Assembly: GCF_020520425.1 (NCBI RefSeq)
Contig: NC_079490.1
Coordinates: 58,382,517 to 58,446,516 of the forward strand
DNA: 64,000 bases
Source of the DNA: Spinacia oleracea
Taxonomy: Eukaryota; Streptophyta; Magnoliopsida; Caryophyllales; Amaranthaceae
Direction: 5' to 3'
The first letter of the stretch is position 1. The number at the start of each line of letters is the position of its first letter. The notes under the pieces were generated by a model, which was not told the origin of the DNA, did not search any database, and was given only the letters and a program-made list of their open reading frames with translations. The position numbers and the translations under genes are program-made. Shown piece by piece: positions 1-12,300 of this stretch.

Positions 1-87
1 ACACTTCCGCTGCTGCTAGATTCAACCGGTGGATGTCCTGCTAGATTCATCCGGTGGTTGGCGGTGCTGGGTGTGTAACGCTGTTGT

Positions 88-290
88 GAGCAACGGTGGT
101 GGAGGGCGGACCACCGACTTCACAGGAGAGGGGAAGGAATTGAAGATGCTGCGAGCAACAGTGGTGGAGGGCCGACCACCGACTTCACAAGCAAGGGGAA
201 GGAGGATGCTACGAGAAACGGTGGTCATCGGCGATGCTGGTCATATCGACGGAAGATGACCCGAGAAACGGTAGTCGACGGTGCTGCGCT
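88..290. repeat. Minisatellite, about 60-65 bp unit
   Basis: Copies of a unit that begins GAGCAACGGTGGTGGAGGG or GAGAAACGGT start at about 88, 153, 213 and 263. The first two copies share the stretch ACCACCGACTTCACA and an AAGATGCTGC or GGATGCTAC tail; the last two are shorter and more diverged. No gene is supported here: the open frames on both strands are a by-product of the stop-poor GC-rich repeat. Confidence 0.6.
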
Positions 291-309
291 CCACGGTGGG
301 TGTGTCTGT

Positions 310-490
310 GAGTGCAGGTGGGTGGGTGTTGGTGGTCGGCCGTTGAGTGCAGGTGGGTGTGGACGTGTGGTGGTGATCGGCCGTTGAGTGCAGGTGGGTG
401 TGTGTTGGTGGTCGGTCGTTGAGTGCAGGTGGGTGTGGACGTGTGGTGGTGGTCGACCGTTGAGTGCAGATAGGTGTGTGGTGGTGGTTG
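310..490. repeat. GC-rich dimeric minisatellite (35 + 41 bp)
   Basis: GAGTGCAG recurs at 310, 345, 386, 421 and 462, so the spacing alternates 35, 41, 35, 41. This is a 76-bp higher-order unit made of two related monomers, one with TGTTGGTGGTCGG and one with GGACGTGTGGTGGTG. The strand is G/T-rich, which also leaves open frames on the minus strand. I see no gene. Confidence 0.7.
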
Positions 491-564
491 AATGAAGAGA
501 CATTTTCTCTCTCCAAGATGGATGAGGTGAAAGTTGGGGGAAGTTGGATTAAATAAGGGTATTA

Positions 565-800
565 GGCCCTGTTCTTTTTGGCTTAATTTCAGCTTCAGGA
601 CTTATTTGGCAGTTCAGTTCCGTTCAGGAGCATTCAGTTCAGTTCAGTTCAATTCAGGAGCATTCAGTTCAGGAGCATTAAATTCAGTTCAATTTAATTC
701 AGTTTAATTCAATTCAATTCAATTAATTTAATTTAATTTATTTTATTTAAATAATAATTATTATTATTATAATATATTATTATTATTATTAATATTAAAT

Positions 801-832
<32 letters not shown>

Positions 833-1205
833 ATTATTATTTATATTATTGTATTACTTATTATTTATATTTATATTATTATATTATTATATTAATTATT
901 ATTTATACTTATATTATTATATTACTTATTATTATTATTATTTATAACTAAATATTTATTAATAATTAATAATTTATTATTATTTTTATTAATTAGTATT
1001 ATTTATTATTTATCATTTATTATTTATTATTTATTATTTATTTCGGGAATATATTCTGTTAAGTAAAGATCAGTTCAGTTAAGTTCAGTTCAGGAGCATT
1101 CAGTTCAGTTCAGTTCAGTTCAGTTCAGGAACATTCAGTTCAGTTCAGTTCAATTCAATTCAGTTCAGTTCAGTTCAGTTCAGTTCAGCTCTAAAGAACA
1201 GGGCC
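565..1205. mobile_element. Tourist-like (PIF/Harbinger) MITE
   Basis: The ends are GGCCCTGTTCTTT (565-577) and its exact reverse complement (1193-1205). The 3-bp target duplication TTA lies at 562-564 and 1206-1208. A GGCCCTGTT terminus and a TTA/TAA duplication are typical of PIF/Harbinger MITEs. The interior is simple sequence: GTTCA/GTTCAG pentamer arrays at both ends flank about 350 bp of TTA/ATT-rich DNA. There is no transposase, so it is non-autonomous. Confidence 0.8.
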
Positions 1206-1208
1206 TTA

Positions 1209-1869
1209 CTGGGAAATAGTGGGGCGGTTTTGAGTAATATAGGGCGGCTTTTAGCGCACCACAAAAAAAACAGAGTTTTTGATTTTTGTTATTTGATTAA
1301 TGGTTATTTTTTTGAAATCGTTTAATTGGGATGAAATTATAATAATGACTTCACTATCCGATTGTTTTTCGCCGTAATCTGACAAGGGGTTGTAATTAGA
1401 AATGTGGAATTAAGTTTTAGATTGTAATTAAGAAAATTGAGAGTTTGAGGTTGTGAGAAGTTTTTACAGTTGTATTTGACAAATTTTCCTAGAAATAAAA
1501 TATTGTTATGTAAAAAAAAACGGAGTAATATATTAATGCAAAAAGGGAAAAGAAAATGAAAAGAAATTGAGGCCTTTAACTTAATGTTTGCTACAAATTG
1601 AGAAATTGAGAAATTGAGAAATTGGTGGTATACATTTTGCGCATTTGGTAATACTGGACACAGTAGAAATCTGATAAATCGAGGGCCTTAACTTATTATT
1701 TGCTGATCATAAAAGATGACAACAAACAAGATGACAAGAAACGAGCAAGCCTAAATTCTAAATCACATTATTCCCAATTATAGCGTGTGAATGCTTTGGC
1801 TTTAAATATGAGATGATTACATGAAAGAAATTCCCAGAATGGGCAGTTGGATCTCAGTTTATACTAAAT
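1209..1869. other. Intergenic / 3' flank of NADP-MDH
   Basis: AT-rich sequence between the MITE and the MDH stop codon. The part next to 1870 should contain the MDH 3' UTR and polyadenylation region. Apart from a short GAGAAATTGAGAAATT direct repeat near 1600 I see no gene or mobile element. Confidence 0.5.
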
Positions 1870-4800
1870 CTACATTTCTCCAGGAAGCATCGTGTCTCCT
1901 GCTGGAAGATCACAAACAGCAATACCCTGAAAGAAATGTCATACCACAACGAATTAACAATAAGAAGCATTTGAAAGAGAAAACAAGGCAAGCAGATTTA
2001 AAGTAACATAGATTGATTTTGTGAAAACAGTGTGTAAGTGGCACTCAGCATACCTCTCCAGTAAGGTGTGCTGTGCATCGCTTTTCAGCCAATAATTCCT
2101 CTTCAGACTGCCAATAAACCCAATTACTGTTATTGTTTTATTTACAGGAAGCTAGTCAGATTTTAATTCCAATGACACTCTTTAGACGTGAAAACCATAC
2201 CGTTTTTATTCTCTTACGAAGATAATCATCAAATATCACATCCTTGACAAGCTCATAATCACCATCTCCCTGTAGTAACTTAGAATATTTGCTTAGAGGA
2301 TAACAATAATACATATATATAATACCTCAATCATAACTTCAATGAGAATACCAAGAAATAAAATTAAAAACCTTCCATGAGAATCTGACCTTTGATCTGC
2401 AAGGCATACTATAAATAAGATCCTCAGCTATACCATAAGGATTTCCATTGGTATAAACCTGGATAGGCCAACATTTTCTTTTAATATCAGATGTTTTAAC
2501 TAGATTCAACTCATAAAGTAAACCCAAGTATATATGAAATTAGTCTTATGCTTACCCCAGAAGAAAACCAGTCACCGGGTGGAGTTGGGGTTATAAGGGA
2601 TTTTATAGCGTCAACAATTGATACAGCAGTTGACGCAGCAGAAGATCTACCCCATTTCTGAATTAGCACTCCACCTCTCTGGAAAGAAGAAGATGTATAG
2701 TAGTTAGCTTATATTTTGCACTAGTAAGTACACATTCAAATGTCAGACACAGTATCACTATAAAAAAAAAACCAGTCACCTTCCGAACTTTCTCAGTAAA
2801 CTCCTCTTCTAACCACTTCTGGTCCTTTATAACTTCTTTGACAGGAACCCCACCAATTTGGGCATTTAGAAAATCTGGAACCTGGGTTAAGTTAAAACAA
2901 AAAAGCCCCCATTTTATTAGATGCACCATGCCTTTGCATTAGAGCTTTCTAGTCATTAGAACAGAAAGCAATCCAGTACCTGAGTGGTTGAGTGGTTTCC
3001 CCAAATGGTCACATTAGATACCTTGTCATAGAACACACCAGCTTTTAGTGCCAGCTGCAACAAACAGTTAACGCGTTACCAATTAGGCTCAGCGATTATT
3101 TTACCAAATGAGTCACTAATAGGCTAATCCGCTAATATATTCCCACCTGACATTTAGCTCGGTTTTCATCTAATCTAGTCAAGGCATGAAAATTCTTTGC
3201 GGGTATATTTGGAGCATTTTTCAAGCAGATTAGTGCACTGCCATGGAAAGCAATATCAGATGCAATAAAAATTAAACACTTTTGTGACATAAATTAAGAG
3301 AGAAACAGATAAATCTCACTTGGTGTTGCAGGGATTTCCAACCACAATAACTTTGACATTAGGTGATGCTACAGCATTGAGTGCTTTTCCCTGTTATTAA
3401 ACATATCAAATTAAAGAATATGCATGATAAGTGGGGATCTGAAATCATGTTATTATATCAGAACACAATATATATTAGGGAAAGGGATGTTCCGTACTTG
3501 CTCAGCATAAATCTTTCCATTAATGTCCAACAAGTCAGCTCGTTCCATACCAGGCCCACGAGGCTTGGCTCCAATTAGAAGGGCCCATTCAGCATCTTCG
3601 AATACCTCATAAGGATCAATGCCAATGCTAACTTCCCTTAGCAATGGATATAATGAGTCCTCAAGTTCCATTGCTACTCCTGAAGTCATTTGCAGATTAG
3701 AAGAAAACAATTAGACACTAGATATGTCTAAACAAGTTACATAGAATTAGGATTAGCAATATCAACTGAATCAAATCAAGAGGGCCGGGATGAATGTAAT
3801 TAGACCTTCTAGAGCATGAAATGACTTTTCAGATCCTAGTAATTTCAAAGCAATTGGTTGATCTGGTCCGAATACCACACCAGAAGCAAGCTGCCACGAA
3901 ACATAACAGTACACTTAGAAAAAACATAATACTATCCTTTGAAATTGTGACACTTACCTTGAAACGACAATTAAAATGGAAGTTTGAAAATCAAAATATT
4001 TTGTAGTGGATGATAGAGGGTGATGGAAGTACCTAAAACAACGTAGATGATACCTAATCTCATTACCTCACAATGCAAACTTTCAGTAGCTGACTACATT
4101 GACATAATGAGTTAAATTACTAGTTTCGCATACTGTATAATTTCTATTATTTATTTTTCATCAACATACAGGATAAATTGAATCACTGGAACCGGAAAGC
4201 AAGCAATAAAGGGTTCAAATAAAGCCTGAGCTTCTCCTATTTTACGAATTACTGTGTACTTGTAGTTGGAATAGATTTCCCAATTTCAAAGGTTTGAAAG
4301 AAATAGGTAAATATTAATAAAGAGGTTTATATCAAGCAGAACTCCAGAGATGATCCACAAAGATTTTACAAGGTAAAATAAATTGAACAAGGTGGTGTCC
4401 TGTCTCTTTCTTCCAAAGAGTTGTGCAATAAATTCAACATTCAACAACGTGGTGTCCTGTCTCTTTGAAATTGTGACTACTAACAAGTAAGAAGTAAATG
4501 CTGCACTAATAGATATTTGTTATGTAAATAAAATGGCACATTCCATACTTGTATTGATTCAAGTAGAGATGATAGTTAGTTATTTATGGAAGTATCTGGT
4601 TTACTGTATTGCTTACTTTGAATAGCAAATGGTTTGATATTGTCCCAGCTGCACCTGAAATGGCAATTGTGATCATTTTCTTCCATGATCTGGTCTCCTC
4701 CTCCTGGACACATTCAAGCAAAGATTAATCAGATATCAAAGATGTGCATTTTGAAAGAATAATAATGATAAAATTAATAGGTATAGAAATTAGAAACACC

Positions 4801-5115
4801 TTTTTCAAATCGTAAGTCCAGCAGAAAACTCCATAGCATTCAGGCTTGATGCTCTGGGCACCAGTAGGAACAGCAACCGGAGTTTGAACTTGACTGAATA
4901 AAGCAATAATAAATTAAAAGAGTAAATAAAGCAAGTAAGATTAAATATATAGAAAATTAAGCTTACTTGGGAGCAAGAGAGCAACAAATCTCGGTAATCC
5001 TTGATGCTTTAGGAAGCCCTAGAAGATTCAATTTATGGTTATTCGACAACCACGAAAGATGGGGAGGTTTAACAATTTGAGTTTGATAACAAGGAGAAAG
5101 CTCTGCCACAGCCAT
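1870..5115 (-). CDS. NADP-MDH: NADP-dependent malate dehydrogenase, chloroplastic (14 exons)
   Basis: Reduces oxaloacetate to malate with NADPH in the stroma (malate valve). Exons in transcript order: 5115-4967, 4893-4800, 4703-4617, 3890-3806, 3679-3498, 3390-3320, 3237-3147, 3054-2980, 2881-2780, 2678-2556, 2458-2390, 2269-2201, 2107-2054, 1926-1870. All introns are GT-AG. The exons total 1308 nt, giving 435 residues plus stop, which is full length for the family. Residues 1 to about 50 look like a Ser/Lys/Leu-rich transit peptide. The nucleotide-binding motif GAAGTIS starts at residue 98, substrate-binding MERADLLD follows in exon 5, and the catalytic His in WGNHST is about residue 274. 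The N-terminal pair C69/C74 (CYGVFC) and C-terminal pair C410/C422 correspond to the thioredoxin-regulated disulfides known in the sorghum and spinach enzymes, so light/redox control is expected. No frameshift or stop was seen. Confidence 0.96.
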
Positions 5116-5330
5116 GCCAGAAAATATTTAAGAAAGCAGGGGAGACTATAGGACTTGTACGTCTTGATAAGAAAATGTTGGAAGAAAAGTAATGCAAGAG
5201 ATGAGAAAGAGAGAGAGAGAGATTACTTGCAGGGATGTTGGAGGGAGAGAATGTAAGAGATGAGGGAAAGACTCAAATTGGACAAGGGTGTGATCATTTT
5301 GAAATACTGCTATGCGGCCATGCAAATGAC
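5116..5330 (-). promoter_or_regulatory. Probable 5' leader of NADP-MDH with CT-rich tract
   Basis: This lies directly upstream of the MDH start codon. It contains a (CT)n tract on the coding strand (GA on the plus strand, about 5203-5222), common in plant 5' leaders. The transcription start is inferred, not seen. Confidence 0.35.
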
Positions 5331-5339
5331 ACTTGGCAT

Positions 5340-5347
5340 CTATATAT
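5340..5347 (-). promoter_or_regulatory. Candidate TATA box for NADP-MDH
   Basis: ATATATAG on the minus strand, about 225 bp upstream of the MDH start codon. A start site about 30 bp downstream would give a leader of roughly 195 nt. The call rests on sequence and position only; AT-rich plant DNA gives many such matches. Confidence 0.35.
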
Positions 5348-6283
5348 CTTTCATCATTTTTTTTAAAATAATTTATTCTTTTAGATAGCAAAAGGAATAT
5401 TAACTTCTTTTTTTCATTTTTTTTTTTTACGGAATGAAAATGGAATAATAGCTTCAGTATAAGTGTAACACATTACATTTACAAACGTTTAACTAACATG
5501 TTGTTCTAGTCAACGATAAGTCGAGTCTTTTTTCACAAGTTACTACTATCAGTCAAAATAGTAAACCGGTAATTGAGTTGGCGAGTTATTAATAAAAATT
5601 TCGTAGCGACTTTGTGGTAATAAAAAATATTGTAAAATTTGACAACGTAGGGTGTTTTTGTTATTTGGAATAGAAATCAGTTTCAAGCTCTTCGGCTCTT
5701 CCTACCTTTTCTACCCATAATGGGAACCGTTTTGATAGTCTCATATCCGTTCGTTCATAACCATTTACTATTTTGAGACCTATTACTTATTTTGTTTACG
5801 CCAAAATGGATAGCAACATGTTTGATGTGTAAAAAGACTCATGTTCGTTACCATATCAACGAAAAATTCTCTGCACACATGTGTTATTAATTTGGGGATG
5901 AACTAGCGTTACATGTCTATTGACAATAAAGTTTTTCAAAAAAATAAAAATACATTTATAACAAGAGGTACTAGAAAGAGAAATCTACACCCAAACAGTA
6001 TATAAAGTAACTATGGAAGTAACACCAAGTATAATGAACGCAGGTATCAAATACCAAACTTTCAGCTAAAGTCGTATATATAGTCACTGCCTAGAAATAA
6101 GATCAACGACTTGGAATTCCACAAGGAAAAGCTACCAAAACTGTAATATACCAACCCCAATACAAAATGGGGTTAGTATATTGGCTACAGGCTTTGAACT
6201 CTCAGGGAGTGCTTTCACCAGAGAACCATCGCCAAACACCCAGCGAACCCAGTCTCTGTACTGTTGTATCATGGTCAACCCTG
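5348..6283. other. Intergenic region between kelch gene 3' end and MDH promoter
   Basis: AT-rich, with no coding exon recognised. The end near 6283 holds the kelch gene 3' UTR, including a displaced but still readable conserved C-terminal coding segment at 6202-6302 (see findings). The 5350-5650 part is upstream MDH sequence. No mobile-element ends were found. Confidence 0.45.
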
Positions 6284-6302
6284 CTAAATAGTGAATTTCT
6301 CC
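6202..6302 (-). pseudogene. Out-of-frame conserved C-terminal tail of the kelch gene
   Basis: Downstream of the last kelch exon, one base out of frame, the minus strand reads VDHDTTVQRLGSLGVW and on to a TGA at 6204-6202. The VQRxGSxGVW signature is the normal C-terminus of At5g04420-type proteins. It becomes contiguous with the coiled coil if the AAA run at 6305-6303 is read as AA. This is either a real one-base insertion that shortens the protein or an assembly error. Confidence 0.65.
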
Positions 6303-9300
6303 TTTCTTAGTGATTGCACTTCAGCCTCTACGGAAGGTAGTGCTTCTAGCATACTTTGTAATTCTGCTATCTGTGCCTGGTAGACATTTACCACAACAAT
6401 AAAGGATTCAATAAGAACCATATGTGTTAATAAACCATGTACCATTAGATGAAGAATAATTACAGGTTATACCTCCAACTTAAAGCATCTTGATCTCTCT
6501 GATATCAGTTGCCCTTGGACAGAAGAAAGTTCCTAAAGAAAGGAAAAACACCAATTTTTAATACTTTTACAAGGTGTAACATTGGCACCATAAATCAAAC
6601 ACTAAACTGCAGCAAATACCTTCGATAACTCTTCATGGTTATTGTTGATTTCATCAACCTTTCCTTTCAGCATAGAATTTTCTTCTCTAACTTCAGCAAG
6701 TGACAATTCCAACAGTCTTTTAGAATCTTTGGTGCTAGTCGTACCAGCAAAACCATCCTGCTTTTGGCTGGCACCCTCAGCTGTAGTGTCCTCTATCCTT
6801 GTGAAATCCAACTGCTTCCCTGAACTATAAGAATAAGCTGCGGTCACAGATGCTGCTGCAGCAGCTGCAGCAGGTGATAAGTACATCTTAGGACGTGCAG
6901 AGTCCTTCAATTTAGGTTTCATAACAAGTACCTATACAAAAGGAAAAAGAAGCAGATTTTTAGTCCAAAGAAAGCAAAAAATATTATTCTTAACCCTCCT
7001 ACTTTATCAAGTGGATAGGGACTTTTTTCAACCCCACGTGATCACTTATTTGAAGCTTTTTTGGATAGAACCTTCATCCAAAAGTTCATTATTTGGATCA
7101 CAACACAGGAAATATGAATTCCGAACGGCACCCCGAGAAGTTTAGAAGCTACTTAAGTGTCGTAAAATCAAATTAACCGTAACAACCATAGATTAAAAAT
7201 GCGGTAATGGTCACGATCGCGGGATCGGTCACGGAGTTTCGCTATCCGAAATTATGCGTTTGTCGCAAACCGTGTCGCGGTTGTCGCCTAGGAATATGAA
7301 GTTTGAAAAAGAAGCCCCATGTCATCCCCACTCACTACCTACCTAGTCCGCTTCCCCTAAACCGTACACGTGACATAATTAAATGAATTTCTTTGTCCAC
7401 CTTCTCTCTCCTCTCTTGTTTTAGATCTGATTTCAGTGGAGTTTCTCCATTTCTTTCCTCTTTCCCTTTCTTTTTGTCGAAAACATGGGGAATTCAGATG
7501 AAAAATGAGTAGATGTGAGGCTAATAACGTTTAATGCGGACAAAATTGGTTCGGATCTGTTGAACCGATCGAGATCTCGCTGTTTTTAAAACCTTTTCAA
7601 CTAGGGATATCTCGTATCGCCAACCTCCAAAACCTAGTTAACTTGGGCGATACGAGTTAATTCAGGCGAGTTTTTACACCATGGTAACAACCCCTTACAA
7701 TACATGTACTTCTAAGAAACCCATTTCTCATTTTAGTCCATTTTAAGCAAAAGAGATAACTAGAGAAAGGGGATATTAGACGCCCCGCTTCAAATGAAGA
7801 TCCCTTTTTGAGGTTGTATATCCAAAGACAATGACACTACACAAAATGGAACCAAAACAAGCCCTTTCCATTATGTAATGGCCATTTTGTAATGAATTTT
7901 GAACTTGCCATTTTCGTATATAGTTGCATGTGAATCAAAAATTACGTGGACACATGGAAGTGTATATACTAACATGATAGCTTTTATCTACAAAACTGTT
8001 TCTCATGCTACAAAGTCACCAACACACAGATTGGACCGGATTGAATATAGAAATGCAACAAGAAGATAATGTAAGAGGAAATAGATAATTGATTGTAAAT
8101 CGCCGCAATTAACTCTAGGCCTTCGAGTGGCTTGACACTCCCTTACTAAAAAGCTAAAGAAAGTAAAATAAACTCAACAATTTTCTCTCTAAAAACACAA
8201 ATTTCAAATCTGCAAATAAAACGTCAAATCACGGGAACACAATAGAATTTATTTGATTTTTCTGTGTTAGGGTTACAGTCAATTTGTGTTGGCTCACAAA
8301 CTGATTTAACTTAGTTCAAGAACGACTTTGATTTGTACTTGAATAAGAGTCGTTGGGGCTTAATCTATTCCAAAAATGCTGATATAGAATAGAACGACAT
8401 ACAGGTTTTGTATCGTTTTGTATGCTTCTTGTTACTCTTGTACGAGATGGATTTTACGTTTATTTGATGTTGCTCACTGACGTACTTGATCTCTTTCAAT
8501 AAGAAGCTTTAAGGCTTGATCTCGTTCAAGGTTGGTCTTCTAGAACGGAGCGACATGTCAATTTGAACGCTTGTTCATGAGGATCAAAATGGAGGATCCT
8601 CCTTTGAGCATGAGACTTTGACGATGACGGTCTCATCAAACTTGGTGAGTGCCGATGAAGCCGACTATGAAATAATTTTCATTGTCAAAAGTCAATGCAA
8701 GCAATTGAAGATTTTTCAACCTCCTGCCTCGCGTAGATGAAGGAGAAGCTTAATTGAAGATTTTGACTTCCTGCCTTGCATAGATGAAGGAGAAGTCATT
8801 ATCTTGGTGCCATGAACCAAGAAATAGTAGAGTGCAACCACACTAACTTGGAAGACCGAACCTTGATGTCGTTTTGGTCAATTTTTTTTGTAGGTTATTG
8901 ATCTTAAAGGGGCCATGGAAGGCGAGCCACATAGTTTAAAACGCCATGAACATCTTTTTGAGCAAAGGATCCAAGAGCCATCAATTAAGAAACGATGAAA
9001 AAAATCGTCATGGAGGAGCTTCCACCATGGTTATCGAACGTGCTTGCGGCCAATACCGACAAGAAGATGTAGGAAACCTCATCGAGAAGTTGACTACTTT
9101 TACGTGCACATCCATAGCCAAAAATGGACCATTCATGGACTCAATCTTATTTCAGCGGAACTTTCTCCGAATGTTCAAGGGAACTTGGCAAGTACTAATG
9201 TTGACAGCTTTCTCTAATCTTCAAATAAATAACGACAAATTTCTTGCTTATCATTTGACTTTTTGTGGGAAAGGTGAACTATTAGAAGGTTTACCTTTAA

Positions 9301-12300
9301 AGCATTTGACGATAAAAAAAATTTATGGAATACAAATTTTATGAACTCCAAACTGGTGTCTTTTCTTTATGCAGCTGCCCTTGAATTGTTTATTATCCAT
9401 GATGGCTAATGTTAGAATTGAATCTTCTTTTATTTGTATTTTGCTTATCTAAGGCTTCCTAGGACCCTTGTAATAGGTATTTAGGCTTTAGATAGAATTA
9501 TCATGTTTCTGCCAATCCAACGTTCATTAGTAATTTTTAGCCAATTCAAAATAAACCTCTATAGGGAGTATGCACCAATCTCCCTACTCCCAAAAGTTGT
9601 CTTGCTTTATTTCTTATGTTGTTGTTTGCCTATATAGATATTGTGCTAGCGCTTATTCTACAAAATCAACAAAGTCTCCCTAAACAGATACATTCTCGTC
9701 ATCGGCCCAACTTGTGCCTTTGCGCACACAAGCCCCCCAATCGACCCTCGACCCTCTCTCTTGTCGCCAATAGGTAGGAGCATAGTTACCCGATTTGCTA
9801 GTATGAGGCTGGGTACGGGTACGCAATTAGCTACCTAATTTGCTACATTAGACTAAAATTGTACCTTTTTCATGTTATAGTTCGCCTTTTGGGTTCGTGG
9901 TTCGTGGGGGTGATTAGAGAATTAGGTAACAATGGCAAGAGTGTCTGTTCTAATCAAACGATCACTCGTGCCCCACGAGCCCTAAGACACTCATTATGCA
10001 CAAGGCTTGCTCCCTTGTCGCCCGAAGGCAGGAGCGCGTCACACGAATCCGGTGTCAAAACATTCGGACTTTGACAGTTGGTAGTAGAGCTAAGGTTCAA
10101 ACCTAGGCATCAAGACAACCTAGTGAGCAAACCGAGATGGAAACAATCAAAGAGAGAATAAAGTTAGAGAACTGGACCCGCCTCGAGGAAATTGTGATTG
10201 GCGAGCAAAATAAATCAAAAGACTAGAGAATGCGGTCGAGGAGTTCATGCAAGAGAAAGAGGTATTTCCTGAACAAGCCGATGAAGCACTAGATAAGTGC
10301 GCAACACTGATGTGCCCTATAGGAAGAGACTCTGATGGAGGAGGTGAGATGAAGATCAAACCTCCAAAACCTCGAGACTACAGTGGTGCGGGAGACTCGA
10401 ATGAAGTCGATAGCTTCCTCTTCGACATGGAGCAGTATTCCATAATTTCAGGATAATGCGACCATGCACTTGTCGGATGATGGCAAGCTATGGTGACGCA
10501 TAAAGCATGCCGACATCGAAAATTGGAAGGTCTAAGATAGACAAATCGGAGGAGTTCAAGAAGGTGTTGGATATAATGCAAAGTATAAGTTTTATACTCT
10601 ACCATTTTGTGAAAATGAGCCCACATTGATAGAAATGAAAAGGATGAGTTTTATTTCTATCAATGTGGGACAAGATAGACAAATCGGAGGAGTTCAAGAA
10701 GGTGTTGGATATAATGCAAAGTATAAGTTTTATACTATACCATTTGGGTTTGTCCCACATTTGTAGAAATGAAAATGATGAGTTTTATTTCTAGTATTTA
10801 AAGAGAAAAGTTTGTCCCACCTGGAAAGGAGAAAGTCTTTTCCCCTTGTTTAAATATGGGTAAGTATAGTGTATACTTTGAAGTACTTCTCCTAGTGGTT
10901 TGGGCTGAAAGGGGGCAGCCCCCGCGCGCGCCGCCGCCGCCGTCCGGTCGGTTCAGTTCGAGTTCATGACACGTGCGCAGTGTGGTGGGGCCTCCTTTAT
11001 AGGCCAAGTCGTAAACTGACGTTCCAGTTACGAAGCTCATTCCACATTCTTAATTAATGTTGTAACGGTCGCTTGATTGGCGAAAACGTTGATTGCCTCA
11101 TTCATTTCTGATTTTCGATTACAAATGTTTGCTCCCTTTAAAATCAGTTTTTGGGAGTTCATTTGAAATACACCGAAAATATTCTTAATCTTTCTCTATT
11201 TTCTGTTTTCCAAAACCATTGTTCTGAGCATATTACGAGTTCCTAGTTCGTCTTATGTGAGTGCACATTAAGGCGAACTGCTGTGTAAAAATTTTGGGGA
11301 CAACGCCTATTCCACCATAATCGGGACGAATTTTGCTTCTAAGACATTGTTATCTAACACGTCCCATCTTTTTCATATACACATCAAATATTCGGCCCAC
11401 ATTTACTTAACCATTTTTCGGATTTTTGGTATTACTTCTTCCTACAGAAGGAACTTCTACACCGAAAACACCGAGGTTAATGCAAGAATGAAGCTACAGG
11501 AGATCTTCCACAAGGGCTCCATACATGACTGTGAAAGAATATTCGGCTTACATGTTAGGACATTCGAGACATGAATGAGAAATATAGATTGTTCAACTTC
11601 GTTCACGGGATGCAAGAATGGGGACAACGCGAAGTTTTGAGGGCGAAGGTTGACACCCTTTCGGCCGCCATGACTGCTGCAAAACGATTAATTGACTACT
11701 CCGCAGGCAAGGGGCTTCGCTCATAAGAAGAATCAAGGGGGACACCTACAAGCTTAAAGGCCCCGACTCCAAGCCCACCTAAGTGCAAGAAATGACACAA
11801 GGGTAAAGCAAGCTTAATTCGCAGAAATCTAGCCGTCACATCCTCGGGTAAAGCAAGCTTAACTTTTTGGTATGTCCAGCCTAACACAAATGGTGGGAGT
11901 GCAAGAACAAGGGGAAGAACGACAACCTAATGACAAAGTTGTCGGCCATATACGTGGAAGAAACCCCCAAAGAGACTTAAGAAGAAACATGCAGAGATGA
12001 CGAAGATCCCCGAAGAATGGGTGTCGTCTATATGATGTATGCAACGGGTAAAGTAGCCCTAGAGACATGATCCACAAAATTGATGTATATGAACCTCTCA
12101 CAACTTTTTCACCGAATCATAAGCTCGAAAATTGGGATTGGTACTCAAGGAAGAAAGCGATAACATGAAATTCGTCTAACTCTAAATTAAAGTTGATTCA
12201 CGGTACGGAAAAACAAATGGCCACAAAGTTGGGAGACTGGGAACTTCAGTGCCGTCAATATGGACGACTTCAACCTTGTGCTCGGATAGGAGTTCCTCCG

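Larger units (their letters stand above)
10247..11700 (+). pseudogene. Degenerate gag of the LTR element, split by a solo LTR
   Basis: The left part (10247-10456) reads [20 protein letters not shown] and SFLFDMEQY, a typical plant retrotransposon gag start. A stop follows at 10456, then [12 protein letters not shown] sequence up to 10564. After the solo LTR (10565-11446) the homology resumes as [20 protein letters not shown] and, in another frame, [10 protein letters not shown] and MQEWGQ to about 11700. Such phrases are standard in gypsy-type Retrotrans_gag domains. Frameshifts and stops make it non-functional. No zinc knuckle was identified. Confidence 0.7.

Noticed and set aside
310..490. 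CRISPR-like array from regular spacing.
   Set aside because: Repeats and spacers are one continuous degenerate minisatellite in plant DNA; there are no unique spacers or cas genes.
8946..9344. 132-codon frame in kelch intron 10 as a gene.
   Set aside because: No recognisable domain beyond a weak retroelement-like IERACGQYR phrase, and it is surrounded by repeat debris.
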